From positions 70,337,741 to 70,401,740 of the forward strand of contig CM076259.1 in NCBI GenBank assembly GCA_038380795.1: a stretch of DNA of 64,000 nt. Reading direction: 5' to 3'. Position 1 is the stretch's first letter, and every line of letters starts with the position of its first letter. The notes beneath the pieces were generated by a model, which worked only from the letters and a program-made list of their open reading frames with translations, made no database searches and was not told where the DNA came from. Of the stretch, positions 1 to 12,266 are shown piece after piece. A program made the translations under genes and the position numbers. This DNA is from Pyrocephalus nanus. Taxonomy: Eukaryota > Chordata > Aves > Passeriformes > Tyrannidae.

Positions 1-247
1 CTCTACATTCAAAAACATACAAGTATGGAGTTTTGTACTAATACTTTTATATTAGACTGCTTCTGTTCTAGTAAGTGAGAATGTGAACTCAAGCACTTCT
101 CTGTAGTCATCTATGCAGTTTCATTGTCCACATGGTTGCCAGCTTTTCTCTCTTGTGTGACAGAGAGACTTTCCACTCTCCAATGCGTGAGCACTGCTCC
201 AGAAAGCATGGACAAAGGGCAGATCATGGCCCAATGTACAAAATACT
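1..247. other. A/T-rich non-coding sequence
   Basis: I see no open frame, known repeat or RNA gene here. It is the left flank of the first CR1 copy. Confidence 0.5.
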
Positions 248-680
248 GTTTTGGAGGAGAAGAAAATTCAGAGGTATGAATACAGGCTTTGTCACATGAT
301 CAGAGGCCTGGAACCCACCTCCTATGAAGACAGGCTGATAGAGCTGGGGTTATTCAGCCTGGAGAAAAGGCAGCTCTGGAAAGATCTTATAGCACCTTCC
401 AGTATGTAAAGGGTGCCTACAGAAAAGCTGAAGAAGGAGTTTTTACAAGGACATGAGGTGACAGGACAAAGGGGAATGTCTCCAAACTCAGAGGGTAGAT
501 TTAGAGTAGATATTAGGAAGAATGTTGTGGATGACCCATCCCTGGAAGTGTTCAAGGTCAGGTTGAATGGGACTTTGAGCAAACTGATCTAATGGAAGGT
601 GTCCCTGTCCATGGCAGGGTGATTGAACTAGATGACTCTTAATGTCCCCTGCAACCCAAACCATTCTATAATTCTATTAT
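248..680 (+). repeat. CR1 LINE, 3' end (5'-truncated)
   Basis: This is the 3' end of an avian CR1 non-LTR retrotransposon in sense orientation. Diagnostic stretches in order are GATCAGAGGCCTGGA near 299, the TTCAGCCTGGAGAA box near 354, a GTAGATATTAGGAAGAA box near 506, a DNA copy of the C-terminal ORF2 region, and a tail ending in ATTCTAT-like units near 665-680. It is heavily 5'-truncated, as most CR1 insertions are, and its frame is broken, so it is inactive. The reverse-strand open frame over 322-582 is a shadow of this repeat. Confidence 0.93.
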
Positions 681-3600
681 TAATGGTCAGCAATAATGAA
701 AAACAGGCTATGAGCAATTCTATATTATTTACCAGTGTAGATCAATTTCTGGGTACATCTTTACCGTCTTGAATTTGACATCTGATGATCCACGCAATTC
801 AGAGAAGAGCTTACACATTTTTTGGGCTATACACTTCATAAAACAAATCTGTTAAAAGTGTTGAATTAAGTATTCTCTAAATCTAATAAATATTTGATCT
901 CAGGTCCCTGTTTCTAGTTTTGTTTTGATTTTGTTTTTTTGTTTGGGTTTTTTTCTGTTTAATTTGGGTTGGGTTTGTTGTTTTTGTTTGTGTTTTTTTT
1001 TTCTTTTTATATATTCACTGGAAACAGACAGGCATATGAGTGGGCAACTGGGATATTCAGCTAGTATATTTACCTTTAGGGAAGGTTCTCACTTTAGCAT
1101 CAGCAAAAGGGGGAGTTTAGGGTAAATTCCCATGCAACTTAGTCATTCAATTAAATGTTAAAAATTCAATGTAATAAATATGAACCACAGTTCTTTCACT
1201 GAGAAGCTATAAATATCTGCAAAAATAAAATTATGATATTCATGTGATCTTTTCTTTATCTTATTTTTTATTGAGTCACATAGAAGTCTTAAAGAATAAA
1301 TTGCTTCATGGTTTCTTTCCTGCACTTCTGTGATTGAAGTTTGTTGTTAGGAAAGCAACATGTTTCAGTGTTTTAATGATGCTACAAGCATAATGAGAAA
1401 TTGTTTCACTTAAAACTTGTATAAAATGAATACAGAAAGCATTTGGAAAGTATTGTAATAAGGTATCATTTATCATAATGAAGGAATATTCTATGAACTA
1501 TAAATAATCAGATGTTTCCAAAAGTGTAATTGTTTTCAGTCAGGCAAACTGAACCACTACTTCTTGTGAATTATGAATGCAACTATGTTTTGCTGATGCC
1601 TTAAATAATTAGACTGAGCATTTAATTTAATTTTTTATCTAGTGTAATCTCTGCAATCTATACTGTATTATATTACAATAACACACCGACATTTCTCTTT
1701 ATAGGAATAGACGAGTATGGATACTTCAGGTCTTCTTTTCAGTGTATCCTGAAAAACCATTCAGATGAACCTCTTACTCTGCAATGACTTATTAGGACCA
1801 TCAATAAAATTAAGAGCATTCTTATGTAGGGACTGATATCATACATTAACGACAAAACAGAGAGAATACTTTGACTCTGTAGAAAACTGGTGCGCCCACA
1901 CCTTCTGTTCCTCACATTTCAAGAAGAAAACAAAGAAGTTAAGAAAAATGCTAAGAAAATTAAAATAATCATGAAGTTGAAACAGCTATTTTATATGAAC
2001 ACACCGAAAACACCGTAACTCCTAGAAATACAATAAACATTTAAGATATCACAGAGGTGGTGGATAGGCTGAACAAATACTAACTTTTTGTACAAAGATA
2101 AATTCTCAAGAAGAATCTCCTTATGTGTAGGGTTTTGGTTTTCTTTGTGGATTTCGTTTTATTTTTTTCTCTATGTTCTTTGTATTCCTTTCCACAACTC
2201 TATATCCAAGAAGGAAACTCACTTCTTTACACCTAAACCAGTCACCATAGTGTCCTCTTTTATTCAAGAAAAAGAAATAAATGGACTTTAATTCTAGGCA
2301 GTAATTTATCTCATGGTTTCCTAAAAAAAGAATCTCAAATTAATTGTTTTCAAAGGATGTCTATTTTTTCATGAATGTAAGTAATAATAATTTTAGATGT
2401 AAACAGACATAAACATTTACTACATAAAGATCATAAATGAAATAAAATTATGTGTGTTTTTATCTCACATACAAAATTTACACCCAATACTCCATGAATG
2501 ACTCAGTGACCATACCTGTTGTACCTTCATTTGACTTTGACTCCTAAGAGATTTATTTGTTCCCTGCATCTCATCACTCAGAAATAATAAAAAGCCTATG
2601 AAATAATGGATCGCAATATGGATAAAAAGGAGTAACCCCTGTAAGATAGAATTAAAAACTTGGAAAAGTTTACTAACTCTAGGAAAGGTTCATAAGATTA
2701 TGGTGCTCAGTAGATGATCTGTATTTCAATCAACATCCCATCATGATTTTTCCGGGTAAATTCTCTAACAGACAGACAGCTCAATATTTCATATCATTAA
2801 TACCAGGTACTGGTGATACTATTTGGATTAAATTAATTACATTTGGATTAATTAAGTATTGTCACTGTGAAACTGAGACATGGAAATTGGAGGAAGATAT
2901 CTGACACCTCTCCTGTCAATAAGATCATGCGCAGATCCTCTTGAAAAATACTCAGCTTACAGCCTCAGACATAGATCTCTGAGTCTTGAGCTATTTAGAC
3001 ATCCTGGGATATTCCTGAATCTGGAGGATTCCTCTCATCCTGCCCTAGCCATAAAGGAAAGCAAAGCCTCTCTACTCTTATAGTTCTCCAATGTCATCTT
3101 TAGAATCACAATGCAACTACATTGACTTTCTCTACACCCAACATTTCACCTCCCACAAACAGTTTTAGCTCAGCAAAAAGCATTATTTACCTGAATACAG
3201 TAATTAACAGTTCTTGCACTAAATGAAAGAGAGACAAAGACTGATGCCTGTCTCCAAGATGAAGTAGAACAGATTGGCTCATAATCACACTTTTTACAGC
3301 TGCCCCCGTCTGTAATAAATTTGTTCAAGAGGGAGATATTTGGAGCAGTGCGGAACAGAGACAGAATATGAGCTAATGGCATAGAGCTCCAGTGCTTGAA
3401 GTGGCTCTTTACTTTCTTTTATTGATGTGCTCAGCACTAGGACTGCTCTGTGATAGGATATAGGCACTCTTTATATCATTGCTCCTACAGATCCGAGGAA
3501 GATCTGCAGCACCCTCCACATCCATTACTGTCTTCAGAGTACTCAACTATTAATTCATATAGTCCTCTCAAAAAATAGATGTGATTAAAGAGTAAATTAT

Positions 3601-3783
3601 CACATGCTGTGTAAAATAGCTTACATCAAATCAATCTCAGAGGGCATGTAGAAGGAGAGTGTCTCCTCCTCTAAGGGTACCTGGTCAGAGGAGTCATAAA
3701 TCAGAACATGCAAAAACAGATCTGAACAAGAAAGTACAAGAAAGGTCATGATAAAAACAAACCTTGTCACTGCCTGAAGAGTA
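681..3783. other. A/T-rich non-coding sequence
   Basis: No gene or classifiable dispersed repeat seen. It holds a T/G-rich low-complexity tract (912-1006) and a small imperfect tandem duplication with homeodomain-type TTAATTA words (2821-2858). Reading frames of 60-77 codons are of the length expected by chance and have no family likeness. Confidence 0.5.
912..1006. repeat. T/G-rich low-complexity tract
   Basis: Runs of T interrupted by single or triple G (TTTTG, TTTGGG units), ending in a run of T. It reads as decayed (TTTG)n and accounts for the hydrophobic 66-codon frame at 925-1125. Confidence 0.75.
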
Positions 3784-4237
3784 TGTGGGGTGTAAAAATG
3801 TTTAATTTTTCCGTTGAGTGGACAAAGAAAGGGAGAGGCAAACCAGAAGGCCAAAAAAACCTTGTGTAGTTAACATTTATAAAGACAGTGAGCAGAAAAA
3901 ATGAATCAGTCACACTAGTTGATGAAGTATCAAGAAACTGCAGGCAAACTGACACTTTGCGACTCATAAGGATGCAAACCTGAGGGTTGAGGATGCTGAA
4001 AGGGGTTGGTATGAATGTGCAATGTGCAGAGGAAGAGGGAGCAGGGAGGAACAAATGAAGAATGTAAACCAGGACTGGTGGCATGTTAATCATAGCTGGC
4101 CAGTGCACTTATCTGACTAAACCCTGCACCTGATCACCACAGTTTGTCTTGCCTTATCATATTTGCTTATTAAATCTTTTCTTAACTCTGTGCCTGCATA
4201 ATCTCACTATCTATTACATGTGTATGTGAGTGCTTCA
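3784..4237 (+). mobile_element. Endogenous retrovirus 5' LTR (passerine-type)
   Basis: A segment of about 454 bp opens with TGTGGGGTG and closes with GCTTCA. ATTAAA at 4169-4174 is a polyadenylation-signal-like word, followed by a T/C-rich U5. The run from the signal through TAACTCTGTGCCTGCATAATC matches a songbird LTR type that I recognise from general knowledge but do not name. A primer-binding-like stretch (GGGACTTGGTGCCAG) follows directly at 4238, as expected after a 5' LTR. The left boundary is an estimate. No matching 3' LTR was found. Confidence 0.6.
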
Positions 4238-5440
4238 GGGACTTGGTGCCAGATACTGGGGGGAGGAGCATGAGTGGAGTGGGTGCCAGCTCCTGGAGCC
4301 AGACTGGGTTCCTGCAGCGTCAGCTACCAGAGCCAATGGTGTTCAGTCACTGGGAGAGGAATAGTGTCTGTTCCCAAAACCAGTGTTCTGTTTTTTGCTG
4401 GGATACAGTTAATTTTGTTCTTTTCTTCTTCTAGTAGCTAGTACAGTCCTGGTACAGAGAAAATTAACTCTATCCCACTGGAAACAAAGACAACCAGCTA
4501 CTGGGGAACCAGGGGGAGTGAGGTAGGTGATAGGCTCAGCAACAGTGGCTGCAGGGGGACTGTAAGTCTTAGCCTGTGTGCCTGGTGTCTGTGTCTTCGT
4601 CAAGCCAGGTGTATGTGGGATTTGTTTGTGTATTCACTCACAAACTCCAAGCTGGACCAAACAGCAAGTAGAGGGCCCAGATTTTGGGCAGTCAGGCGGG
4701 CAGGGTCTGTGCTGTTATTTAATGGGGATCTGTGAGTGTGGGGTGCCCATGGGATAAGTGTGTAAGTGTTGCATGTTTGCAGTGATCATCCAGATGCTGG
4801 TGAGTCAGTAGTGCATGGGGCGGGTAAGGGGGATCCAGGCAGGGAATTGTGAGATACTGGATTTTTTCTCACTAAAGGATAAGAAATTCTCTTAGCAAAA
4901 GTGTAGTAGTGTTTTCTCCGGACATGAACTTCAGGTTCTAACAAACCAAAAGGCTTTTTAAAAGTCTTAAATAAATGTGTCTGCTCAGGGCAGCTTAAAA
5001 TCCAGAGTGTAACAGGGCCAGTCAGGAAGAGTGGGCATCACGGTGCTCAGGGGATCTATGAATGTGCATGTGCTTGTGAACCTGGAGAGTGTACGTGTGT
5101 GCTACACTAGTGACCTCCTGCCTCTGCCAGCCCAAGAGGAAGCTCTCTGGGGTTGTGCCTGGTATGAATCATGAAAATGTGGTTCTACTGAAGGCAACCC
5201 TTAGTCTGCCTGTGTGACAGGCTGTGTCTGTGTCCTCTGTGTATTTGTGTCTTTGTGTCTTTGTATCTCTGTAATATGTGCTCAGCATTGCTGCTAGCTG
5301 AACCTGCAAACAGGAAAGCAGTAGTCAATCCCTCAACCTGGGCATAGACCCAGGTGCTCAGGCAGTGAGCTGAGTCCAGTGGCCACTCAGGACAGGTCCT
5401 GGGCCAGAGTGGCTGCAGAAGGTGGCCCTGCTCTTAATGT
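4238..5440 (+). mobile_element. Endogenous retrovirus non-coding leader, truncated
   Basis: This continues from the LTR and is visibly richer in G and C than its surroundings. It starts with a primer-binding-site-like stretch and then runs through repetitive TGTG/TGTCT-rich sequence (e.g. 5218-5275), typical of the long untranslated leader of bird endogenous retroviruses. I find no gag, protease, pol or env frame, so the provirus is truncated and has no coding capacity. A 109-bp fold-back element interrupts it at 4384-4492. The right boundary, where A/T-rich sequence resumes, is approximate. Confidence 0.5.
4384..4492. mobile_element. Palindromic mini-element derived from an LTR end, 5-bp TSD
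   Basis: The left part (4384 to about 4446) reads like the 5' end of an avian ERVL-type LTR: TGTT..., then GCTGGGATACAGTTAATTTT, then TAGTAGCTAGTACAG. The right part is the same LTR end inverted, containing AAAATTAACTCTATCCCA. The arms therefore form an inverted repeat with a near-perfect core (TGGGATA.AGTTAATTTT). The element starts TG, ends CA, and is flanked by the perfect 5-bp repeat ACCAG at 4379-4383 and 4493-4497. It has no coding capacity. Confidence 0.7.
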
Positions 5441-7049
5441 TAGTCATCAGAACTGGCTTCCAAAACTACTTATTTCTCAACACAGGGTATGAAGAAAACC
5501 TAGGAGGATTCACTTAGCTTTGTATTATTGACTCTTGCATGCCTCATATCCAAAATGGTTAATCTACCATAGACAGTCCCATGGAAAGGTCATTCTTTTT
5601 CCAAATATCAGTGTGTTTCTCAGGGTTATTCTGTATCTATCAAATGACAGAAGAAATAGGTGCATATATATGATAAGAATGTGAGGTAAAATAGAAATAC
5701 ATATTGAAACCAGAGTTATCTTCATTAGAGCATTTAATTGGCATTTTCTGGAATCTAGTGTGTGTAAACATCTGCACAGGTAAAGATGCTGTCACCTATT
5801 AAGGTTTTATTGGTCTGTGGCTACAGATATAAAACTTTTTCTTTTTTTTTTTTCCCTGAAGCCTTATGGGAAAGACAATTTATAAAGGTAGCAAGGGGGA
5901 TTAGACACACTTCTTGAGAGGTAGTGCTCTCAGTACTGACTACATGGAACTGGAAACAAAGAGCAAATTGGGTCAAAATATTGATGTAATTTCTGGGTCT
6001 AGGTAATATCAATAAACCTAAAACTGCACTGGAGACTACTAGCATGCTTACTGCACACATTTGGAGGTAGTTTACATCACTCACTTAGTTGGTATTATTA
6101 AGGATTGCTTAAATTTGCTATTCCCCAAAATTTGTCTTAGCCCCATAAGAATAGAGTTCTGCAGAATACTGACATGATTCAGCCTTAAACTTTTATATAC
6201 ATAGTGAAGTTACGAGTATGTCACCACATTGTCTCTGTAAATCTGTGTTTTAATCCAAAACTATCAATTAGATTAACAGCATTTAAGAGTCTGACTCTTT
6301 CTTGGAGGAAGACAATAACCTCCATGTGGGTTTACTACATACTGAATTACTACATATGATGACATGCATATCATGCATATTCCAGGGTTTTCCTGTCCCA
6401 GATGAGTTCTTCTGTTTTAAAATACAGGGTATCATTTTGCAGGTCTTATTATCCTGTCCAAGAAATCTGAAAACTCAGAATACTCTTCAATATGATAATG
6501 TTTTACGTTTCTTATTCCTCTTCCCTCTCTCCATTTTCTAACCACCTCTGCTCTCTAGCTTAGGCCTTTCCTTATCTGTGCTTAAACTCCTGCTGTCTAA
6601 CCCATTTATCTACTTCCAGTGTTTTCCCCAAAGTGCCCATTAAGCCAATACATTTCAACTGTTTAAACAGCTACTGTAATCTAAAATGATCCCAATGGAA
6701 AAGGAAATAAAACTAAGCATGCCATATGGATGAGATTTATGTAACCAAATATAGCTGTTTACATGGAAATGCGTAAATTTGGTATGGCCCAGGCTCCCTT
6801 CAGTGACTCATCTTATGTCTATACACATTAAATGAACCATGACCTACAAGTATCTATGCAGACAGTGGAGATATGAAATATTTGTTTAAAAAAAAAGAAA
6901 GGTAAGTAGAATGAAATAAAATTTGTGGTGATCCAACATTAAACTTACTACTAATAGACACTGAAATAATTCTTAAATTTTAGCTTGGTTGAGATTTTTG
7001 CCAACTAAAGTCAATGCAAAAAATTCTTCATGAAGTTAGTGGTTCCTTC
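5441..7049. other. A/T-rich non-coding sequence
   Basis: No gene or known repeat recognised. It contains a T run at 5844-5854. The 79- and 87-codon frames (6302-6541 on +, 5821-6084 on -) show no recognisable family. Confidence 0.5.
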
Positions 7050-7388
7050 ACTGGAATCATATTCCGTCTCCTCTCTCAGGCAATTCGGTCTCTTCTCCCA
7101 GGCAATCAGCAGTAGGACAAGAGGTCACGGGCTTAAGCTCTGTCCCGGGAGGTTTAGGTTGGATATTAGAAACAATTTCTTTACAGAAAGTAAAGAAGTG
7201 AGAGTGATCAGGCATTGGCCTGCCCAGAGAGGTGGTGGATTCACCATCTCTCGAGGTTTTTAAGATGAGTCTGGATATGGAACTGAGTGCCATGATCTAG
7301 TAATCACAATGGAGGTGGATTAAGGGTTGACTTGATGATCTCAGAGGTCTCTTCCAACATAGTTAATTCTATGATTCTATGATTCTAT
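7050..7388 (+). repeat. CR1 LINE, 3' end
   Basis: A 5'-truncated CR1 in sense orientation. The + frame from 7030 to 7263 still reads the end of CR1 ORF2, with peptide words such as RTRGHGLKL, GRFRLDIRNNFF and VIRHWPAQRG. The 3' part contains TTGATGATCTCAGAGGTCTC and ends in two and a half perfect ATTCTATG units (7364-7388), the CR1 3' hallmark. This is one of the better preserved tails in the window, so it is probably younger than the copy at 248-680. Confidence 0.94.
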
Positions 7389-8711
7389 ATGAATGGAGAA
7401 GGTGAGTTAGACTTCTGTACCATATTTGACTTTACCACAGATAAATAAATGAAAGCCAACATTAAGTGGTCCCATATTCTGTTTATACAGTTGAAACGTT
7501 GCTAAAGCTCATCAACTACAGTAGTTACAGTGTAAGTTGTGTATTTTAGAAGTCACGGAAGTGACTAAATAAATACATGACTGAGTACAGTGCTTATTTA
7601 CTTAGTACAGTGGCCATTCGCTATATATCTATTCAACACCAGGATTAGAATCCTGGCTAATAAAAAGCCCTAAGCTATAAATGGAAATAATTTATTTTCC
7701 TTATTTACAATTTCTTATCTAAGTTACCCAAAATGAAACTGAACATATATCTTGCTCAAAAACAAATGTACCTAATTAGTTGTCAAATTACCTGCTGTGT
7801 CTAGGTTTTCTTTCCTACATTTATATGTAATTTAAGTATTAAAACTTAGCTATTAAATATTCCTGCCACTGTAAGGTAAGGATAAGATTAGCATCCTCTC
7901 CATTTCACCACTCCCTAAGCTGGCAGTTGGGAGCAGCAGGATGTGAAGGAAGGGTAGATAAACCTTTTCTTTCCAGCATACTTGCCTTTAGCTGTAGTAG
8001 TCATCTGCTAAAAGTCATAGTCCACAGATGGAGCAAGTGTCACTTTGTGATTAGATTCTTTGACCTGAATGGAGCTTCAGAAGGAGGATGCATCTTTGCA
8101 AGGCTCAAGCTGCAGGCCCTTTGCTGAGGCATATCCCATTCTAGCCTGCAAAAGGTGCGGGATTCTTAAGGAGCTGTGCTGCCAATAAAAAGAACTCCTG
8201 AGGCAAGTCAGTGGACTGCAGCATCAGAGAGGTCAGAGACTGTCCATATCATCTCTGAGGCTTCAAGATACAAAACCTCTAACTGTAGCGGAGGGTTAGG
8301 AAGAGCCTGTGCTTATGAAGTCTGAGAGTTCAAGCTCTGGTCATGATGAAGCTGGTGTCTCCTCACACCAGACAGAAGTCTCCTACACTACCTAATGCCT
8401 TGCAGTTACAGAGTAATTTCACTGTCCTCATAATTGATGAGGAACGGGGAATTATGTAAATTTGAGTGTTTCTGGCCCCTGATCCCAAGCCATTCAGAAT
8501 CAGTAGAAGGAAACAATGGTAGGAGACTTTCTGCTGTGAGGAACGATGTACCCATCTGTTGACCTGTCTCCTCACCTGCAGAGGTTTACTGTTTGCCAGG
8601 GGCTTGGGTTTGGAATATTATGGAGAGGTTATTAAAGCTTATCCATCCCTCTTCACTGTTACTGCCTGCTGTTCTTCCATTTGGTCTGAATTAAGAAAAA
8701 TGTTTTCATCA
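7389..8711. other. Non-coding sequence, moderately G+C-rich in its second half
   Basis: 7389-7900 is ordinary A/T-rich DNA. 7900-8640 is richer in G and C and resembles decayed repeat or old exon-like sequence, but I cannot match it to a family and its frames (66 codons at 7927-8127, 70 codons at 8363-8575) carry no motif. Confidence 0.4.
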
Positions 8712-9290
8712 GGTTGAAGGAGGTGATCATACACTTTACATCGATAAGGCTGCATCTGAAGTGCTCTATTGAGGTCTGGGCTCTAGTACAACAGAGAACT
8801 TAATACAGTGGTTCCAGGAAAGGTGGTGAAGGGACTGCAGCAAATTTCGTTTGAGGAAAGACTGAGGGATCTAGTTCTGTTCAGCCTGGAGCAGAGAAGG
8901 CTTTGAAGGGGAGGGGTGGAGGGAGGATGGGCCATGGTGGATTTTGTCAGTATATATGATGAAATGGGAGATAGTGAAGATGAGGGAGCCAGATTCTTCC
9001 CACAGCTGCCCACGGATAGGATAACAGAAAATGGTAACAATTAAAGAATATAATATTTCATCTGATTTAAAGAGAACTCTTTTGCAATGAGTGTTCTCAT
9101 ACATAGGAAGAGACTATCCAGAGGTTGTGGACTCTCCATGTGGGGAGACAATCTAAATCTGACAGGGCACTTTCATGGGTAACCTATTGTAACTAACCCT
9201 GCTTTAACAGAGAGATTGGACTATATCATTTCAATAGGTCTTTTCCAATGTCAAAAGGTCTCTTCCAATGTCAAATTCTGTGGTTCTGTG
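8712..9290 (+). repeat. CR1 LINE, 3' end
   Basis: A longer CR1 fragment in sense orientation. Landmarks are GGCTGCATCTGAAGTGCT near 8748, GAGGAAAGACTGAGGGATCT near 8852, TTCAGCCTGGAGCAGAGAAG near 8880, the GAGCCAGATTCTTCC box near 8984, AGAGGTTGTGGACTCTCCAT near 9119 and a terminal TTCTGTGGTTCTGTG tail. A 20-bp stretch just before the tail is duplicated in tandem (9236-9275). Many substitutions and frame breaks show an old copy. Confidence 0.92.
9236..9275 (+). repeat. 20-bp tandem duplication at a CR1 3' end
   Basis: AGGTCTTTTCCAATGTCAAA (9236-9255) is followed directly by the same 20 bases with one T-to-C change (9256-9275). A single CR1 normally has one such stretch just before its tail. 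Confidence 0.9.
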
Positions 9291-12180
9291 AAACAATATT
9301 TTCATTTTTATAATAACTTTTTTTTAAAGGAGATGGTGTTTCCTAGGTTTTCTTGGCAGATTATATAATTATGAATTGGCTCATGGGAACATATTTCTGA
9401 AATTGGAATTAAACTTGTTCTAAGATGATTTATTGGCACTAACAATCTGAAATTACTGGCATGTGGGGACTGTTAATTTAAACATATAGTACATATGGAT
9501 GAAAATCCCAAGAAGTCAGGAGAATCCATGCTTATTTTGAAGTAGTTGTATTTTTTCAGTAATGTAGTTACAATTTCAGGTTTCTGAGCTCAGTACTAAT
9601 AGTCATATTATATCTTAGGGCATATTGTTTTAGTGAGAACTAATGCTGCATGCTTCACAGGAAATGATAAACGTCTGGATTTCACAGCTGTGTAGATGCA
9701 TTTTCATTGCATTTTAAACATCAAAGCTTTAGATTTTGAGAAAAAGTCTGGTGACAATTCTCAGTTCCTGTGACTAACCATTAGCTGAGCAACCTTGCTA
9801 TCTTATGGTCCTGGGAAAATGTAAGTTCATTGCAGCTGTTTATCTGTCTACGTCCTATCTGGTTTCTTCAAATGCGCTTTAAAATGGAATTGTCTTCTGT
9901 AAAGGGACTGTAGGAGGAATTTATTCTTTTTCCAGAGAAATATATGTTCATGGAAATATATGTTCTCTTTCCATCTCTTTCATCATTTGTTCTTCCCAGC
10001 ATTCATATTTCTTAACTTAAGCCTGTAAAGGCTTGATATCAATGGAGAAAAAACGAATCAAACAACCTCTTTGCCCCTCAAAAAAATCACGGGTTTTGGA
10101 AATAGAAAATGGACATAAGGAATAGGAAAGGACCACAATCTTAAAAACGATGGAGAACTACATCTGAACCTAAACTGATCCCAAAAACTATAACTCTATA
10201 TAATTGTGAATTTTCTTCTTGTTTCTGTTGTATAAAGAAATGCATGCCTGAATGCAGTTACACAAATTAAAATGCAGAATTGAATTAACTGAAGCAAGAA
10301 GAGTAGAAATATATAGACATTCATGCTGGAGTTTCTGAAGACCTGCCTGAACAAAGCCTTGCACAAGCTCTTTAGAGCTTGACTTGCTTTGACACCTTCA
10401 GAGTTCCCTTCCAGTCTGAACTATTCAGTTTCTGCATCGGTAAGCACAAAAGCAAAACCTATAAGAGTAAGATCTTACTTAAAGGAACTCAAGCATTTTT
10501 TTTAATATATCTACCTTTAACAATATAGTCATACTCAGTGAGATTCAGTTCATTTCTTTATGGTGTCAAATGGATCTGTGCTTGAGTGGCACTGAGGAAT
10601 CTCTTCCAGAAGAACAATCCACAAGGTCCCATAATGCACCTGTGAACCCCTACACGAGTCTCCAATGTCTGAGTATGCCTAAAATGGAACATAGGCAAAT
10701 TCATTTTAAACTTAGACATCCATGTCTGATATGATCACTTTAGGTTCATTATTTCTTTGAGAGAAATTGTCAGCTTATGACAGTAATATATAAGATACCT
10801 ACCTGACAGAAGGATGAAGAAGCATTTTTTTCATAAGAAATGTTTTGAAAGCACCAATTTTTTTCTACTTAATATAAGGACAGTAGTATCATATTTAGAC
10901 ATCTACTTTTTGAAAATCTCATTTTATATCCTCTTGGAAAAATCCCTGGACACTAACAGATTGTTGCAAATGCCCCTCTTTCTTCATCAGGAAAAGTGAA
11001 GATTCAGAATTAGGACAAAGGGAAATATTGAAGCAAGAATCATAACACCAGGTTGTACATACCAGAAAGTGTGTGCATAACCGTTTTAACTATGGCAAGT
11101 ACACTTTTTAGTAATGTTTTTTTTTTTTTTCCTATAACAATTATATTTACAGTAACAACCATTCTTTGGTTAGGCTGTTTAAATTTATATTACACTAAAA
11201 ATAAATTCCTAGTTTTGCATATAGTATGTATTTTGTTCATTAAAAGGTTTTGAGTGTACGAAGAAGTACTTGTCTGTTACCCCCCATCTCTTTGTACTAC
11301 TCTGAGGTAGAAATTTTGGAAAGGGAAAAATTAGTGTGAAAGGTTACTTCTAGTGTCTTTTTGGTTGAAAAAAAGGGAGAAAAAAGATTCTCAAGTTAAA
11401 CACAGGAGCATATAAAATCTCATGATATGCATGTTTTTCAGAAAAGTATTAAAAGAGTTTCCCTGTACTTGCATTGGTCAAAACTGTAAGAGTGCAAGTT
11501 TTAAATGAAGTCTTTTTTATCTGTGTCCTGTACCATTTAAGGTTTTATGCATGTGAGTAAGCCCTCAGTTAGACTTGTTCTATCAAAGCAGATTCCATTT
11601 AAAAGGAATAATGAGAGCCATTTGTCACTGTGGGTACAAGAATAATTATAATTTTCATTTGTTTTATAACTCAAAGACCAATATTTCTGTAAATTCATAG
11701 AAATAACTTCATATTTTCACCAGCTGAAGCAAAATATCAGAGATACATTGCCACTCACCTATACAGACTTAATGATTTCATCTTTCTAAACTGCTGTCAT
11801 ATTTCCTGAAGAAGGATCAATTTTTATCATACTGGATCAAAATGAGTATAACTATGGCCATTTTTCTCAGGTTGCATAAATTTAAATATTTGCCTTTTGT
11901 TTCCTGTTTTTTTTAGAATAATCAAATCTTATTAAATTTCTCTCATATGCCATGCTTAGAAGCTTTGAATACAAAAGGGATGCAAAGGAGAAAGTGAAGG
12001 GAGGCAAAGAGAATGCTTTCACACTTTTGAGTATTAAATTAAGTGTTGCCTTCAATATTTGCAGCTGTGAGACTGTACAGTTTGTCATTGCCCTTTAAAC
12101 ATGAATGTGATCATTTATTAATAAAACTCTTAGCATAACTTTTAGTAATGCTTCACAGCACTCTTAAATGCTCTGAAAAG
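9291..12180. other. A/T-rich non-coding sequence
   Basis: No gene, RNA gene or classifiable repeat seen. It contains only short homopolymer runs (A/T runs near 9315, 10499 and 11118) and short chance frames. Confidence 0.5.
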
Positions 12181-12266
12181 CAAAACAAAAAACCCCAAAC
12201 AAAACAAACAAACAAACAAACCAAAACCAAACCAAACCAAACCAACCAACCAACCAACCAACCAAA
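12181..12266. repeat. Compound microsatellite (CAAA, CCAAA, CCAA)
   Basis: The unit changes along the tract: C/A-rich start, then CAAA units (about 12203-12220), then CCAAA units (12221-12243), then six CCAA units (to 12266). Confidence 0.95.
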
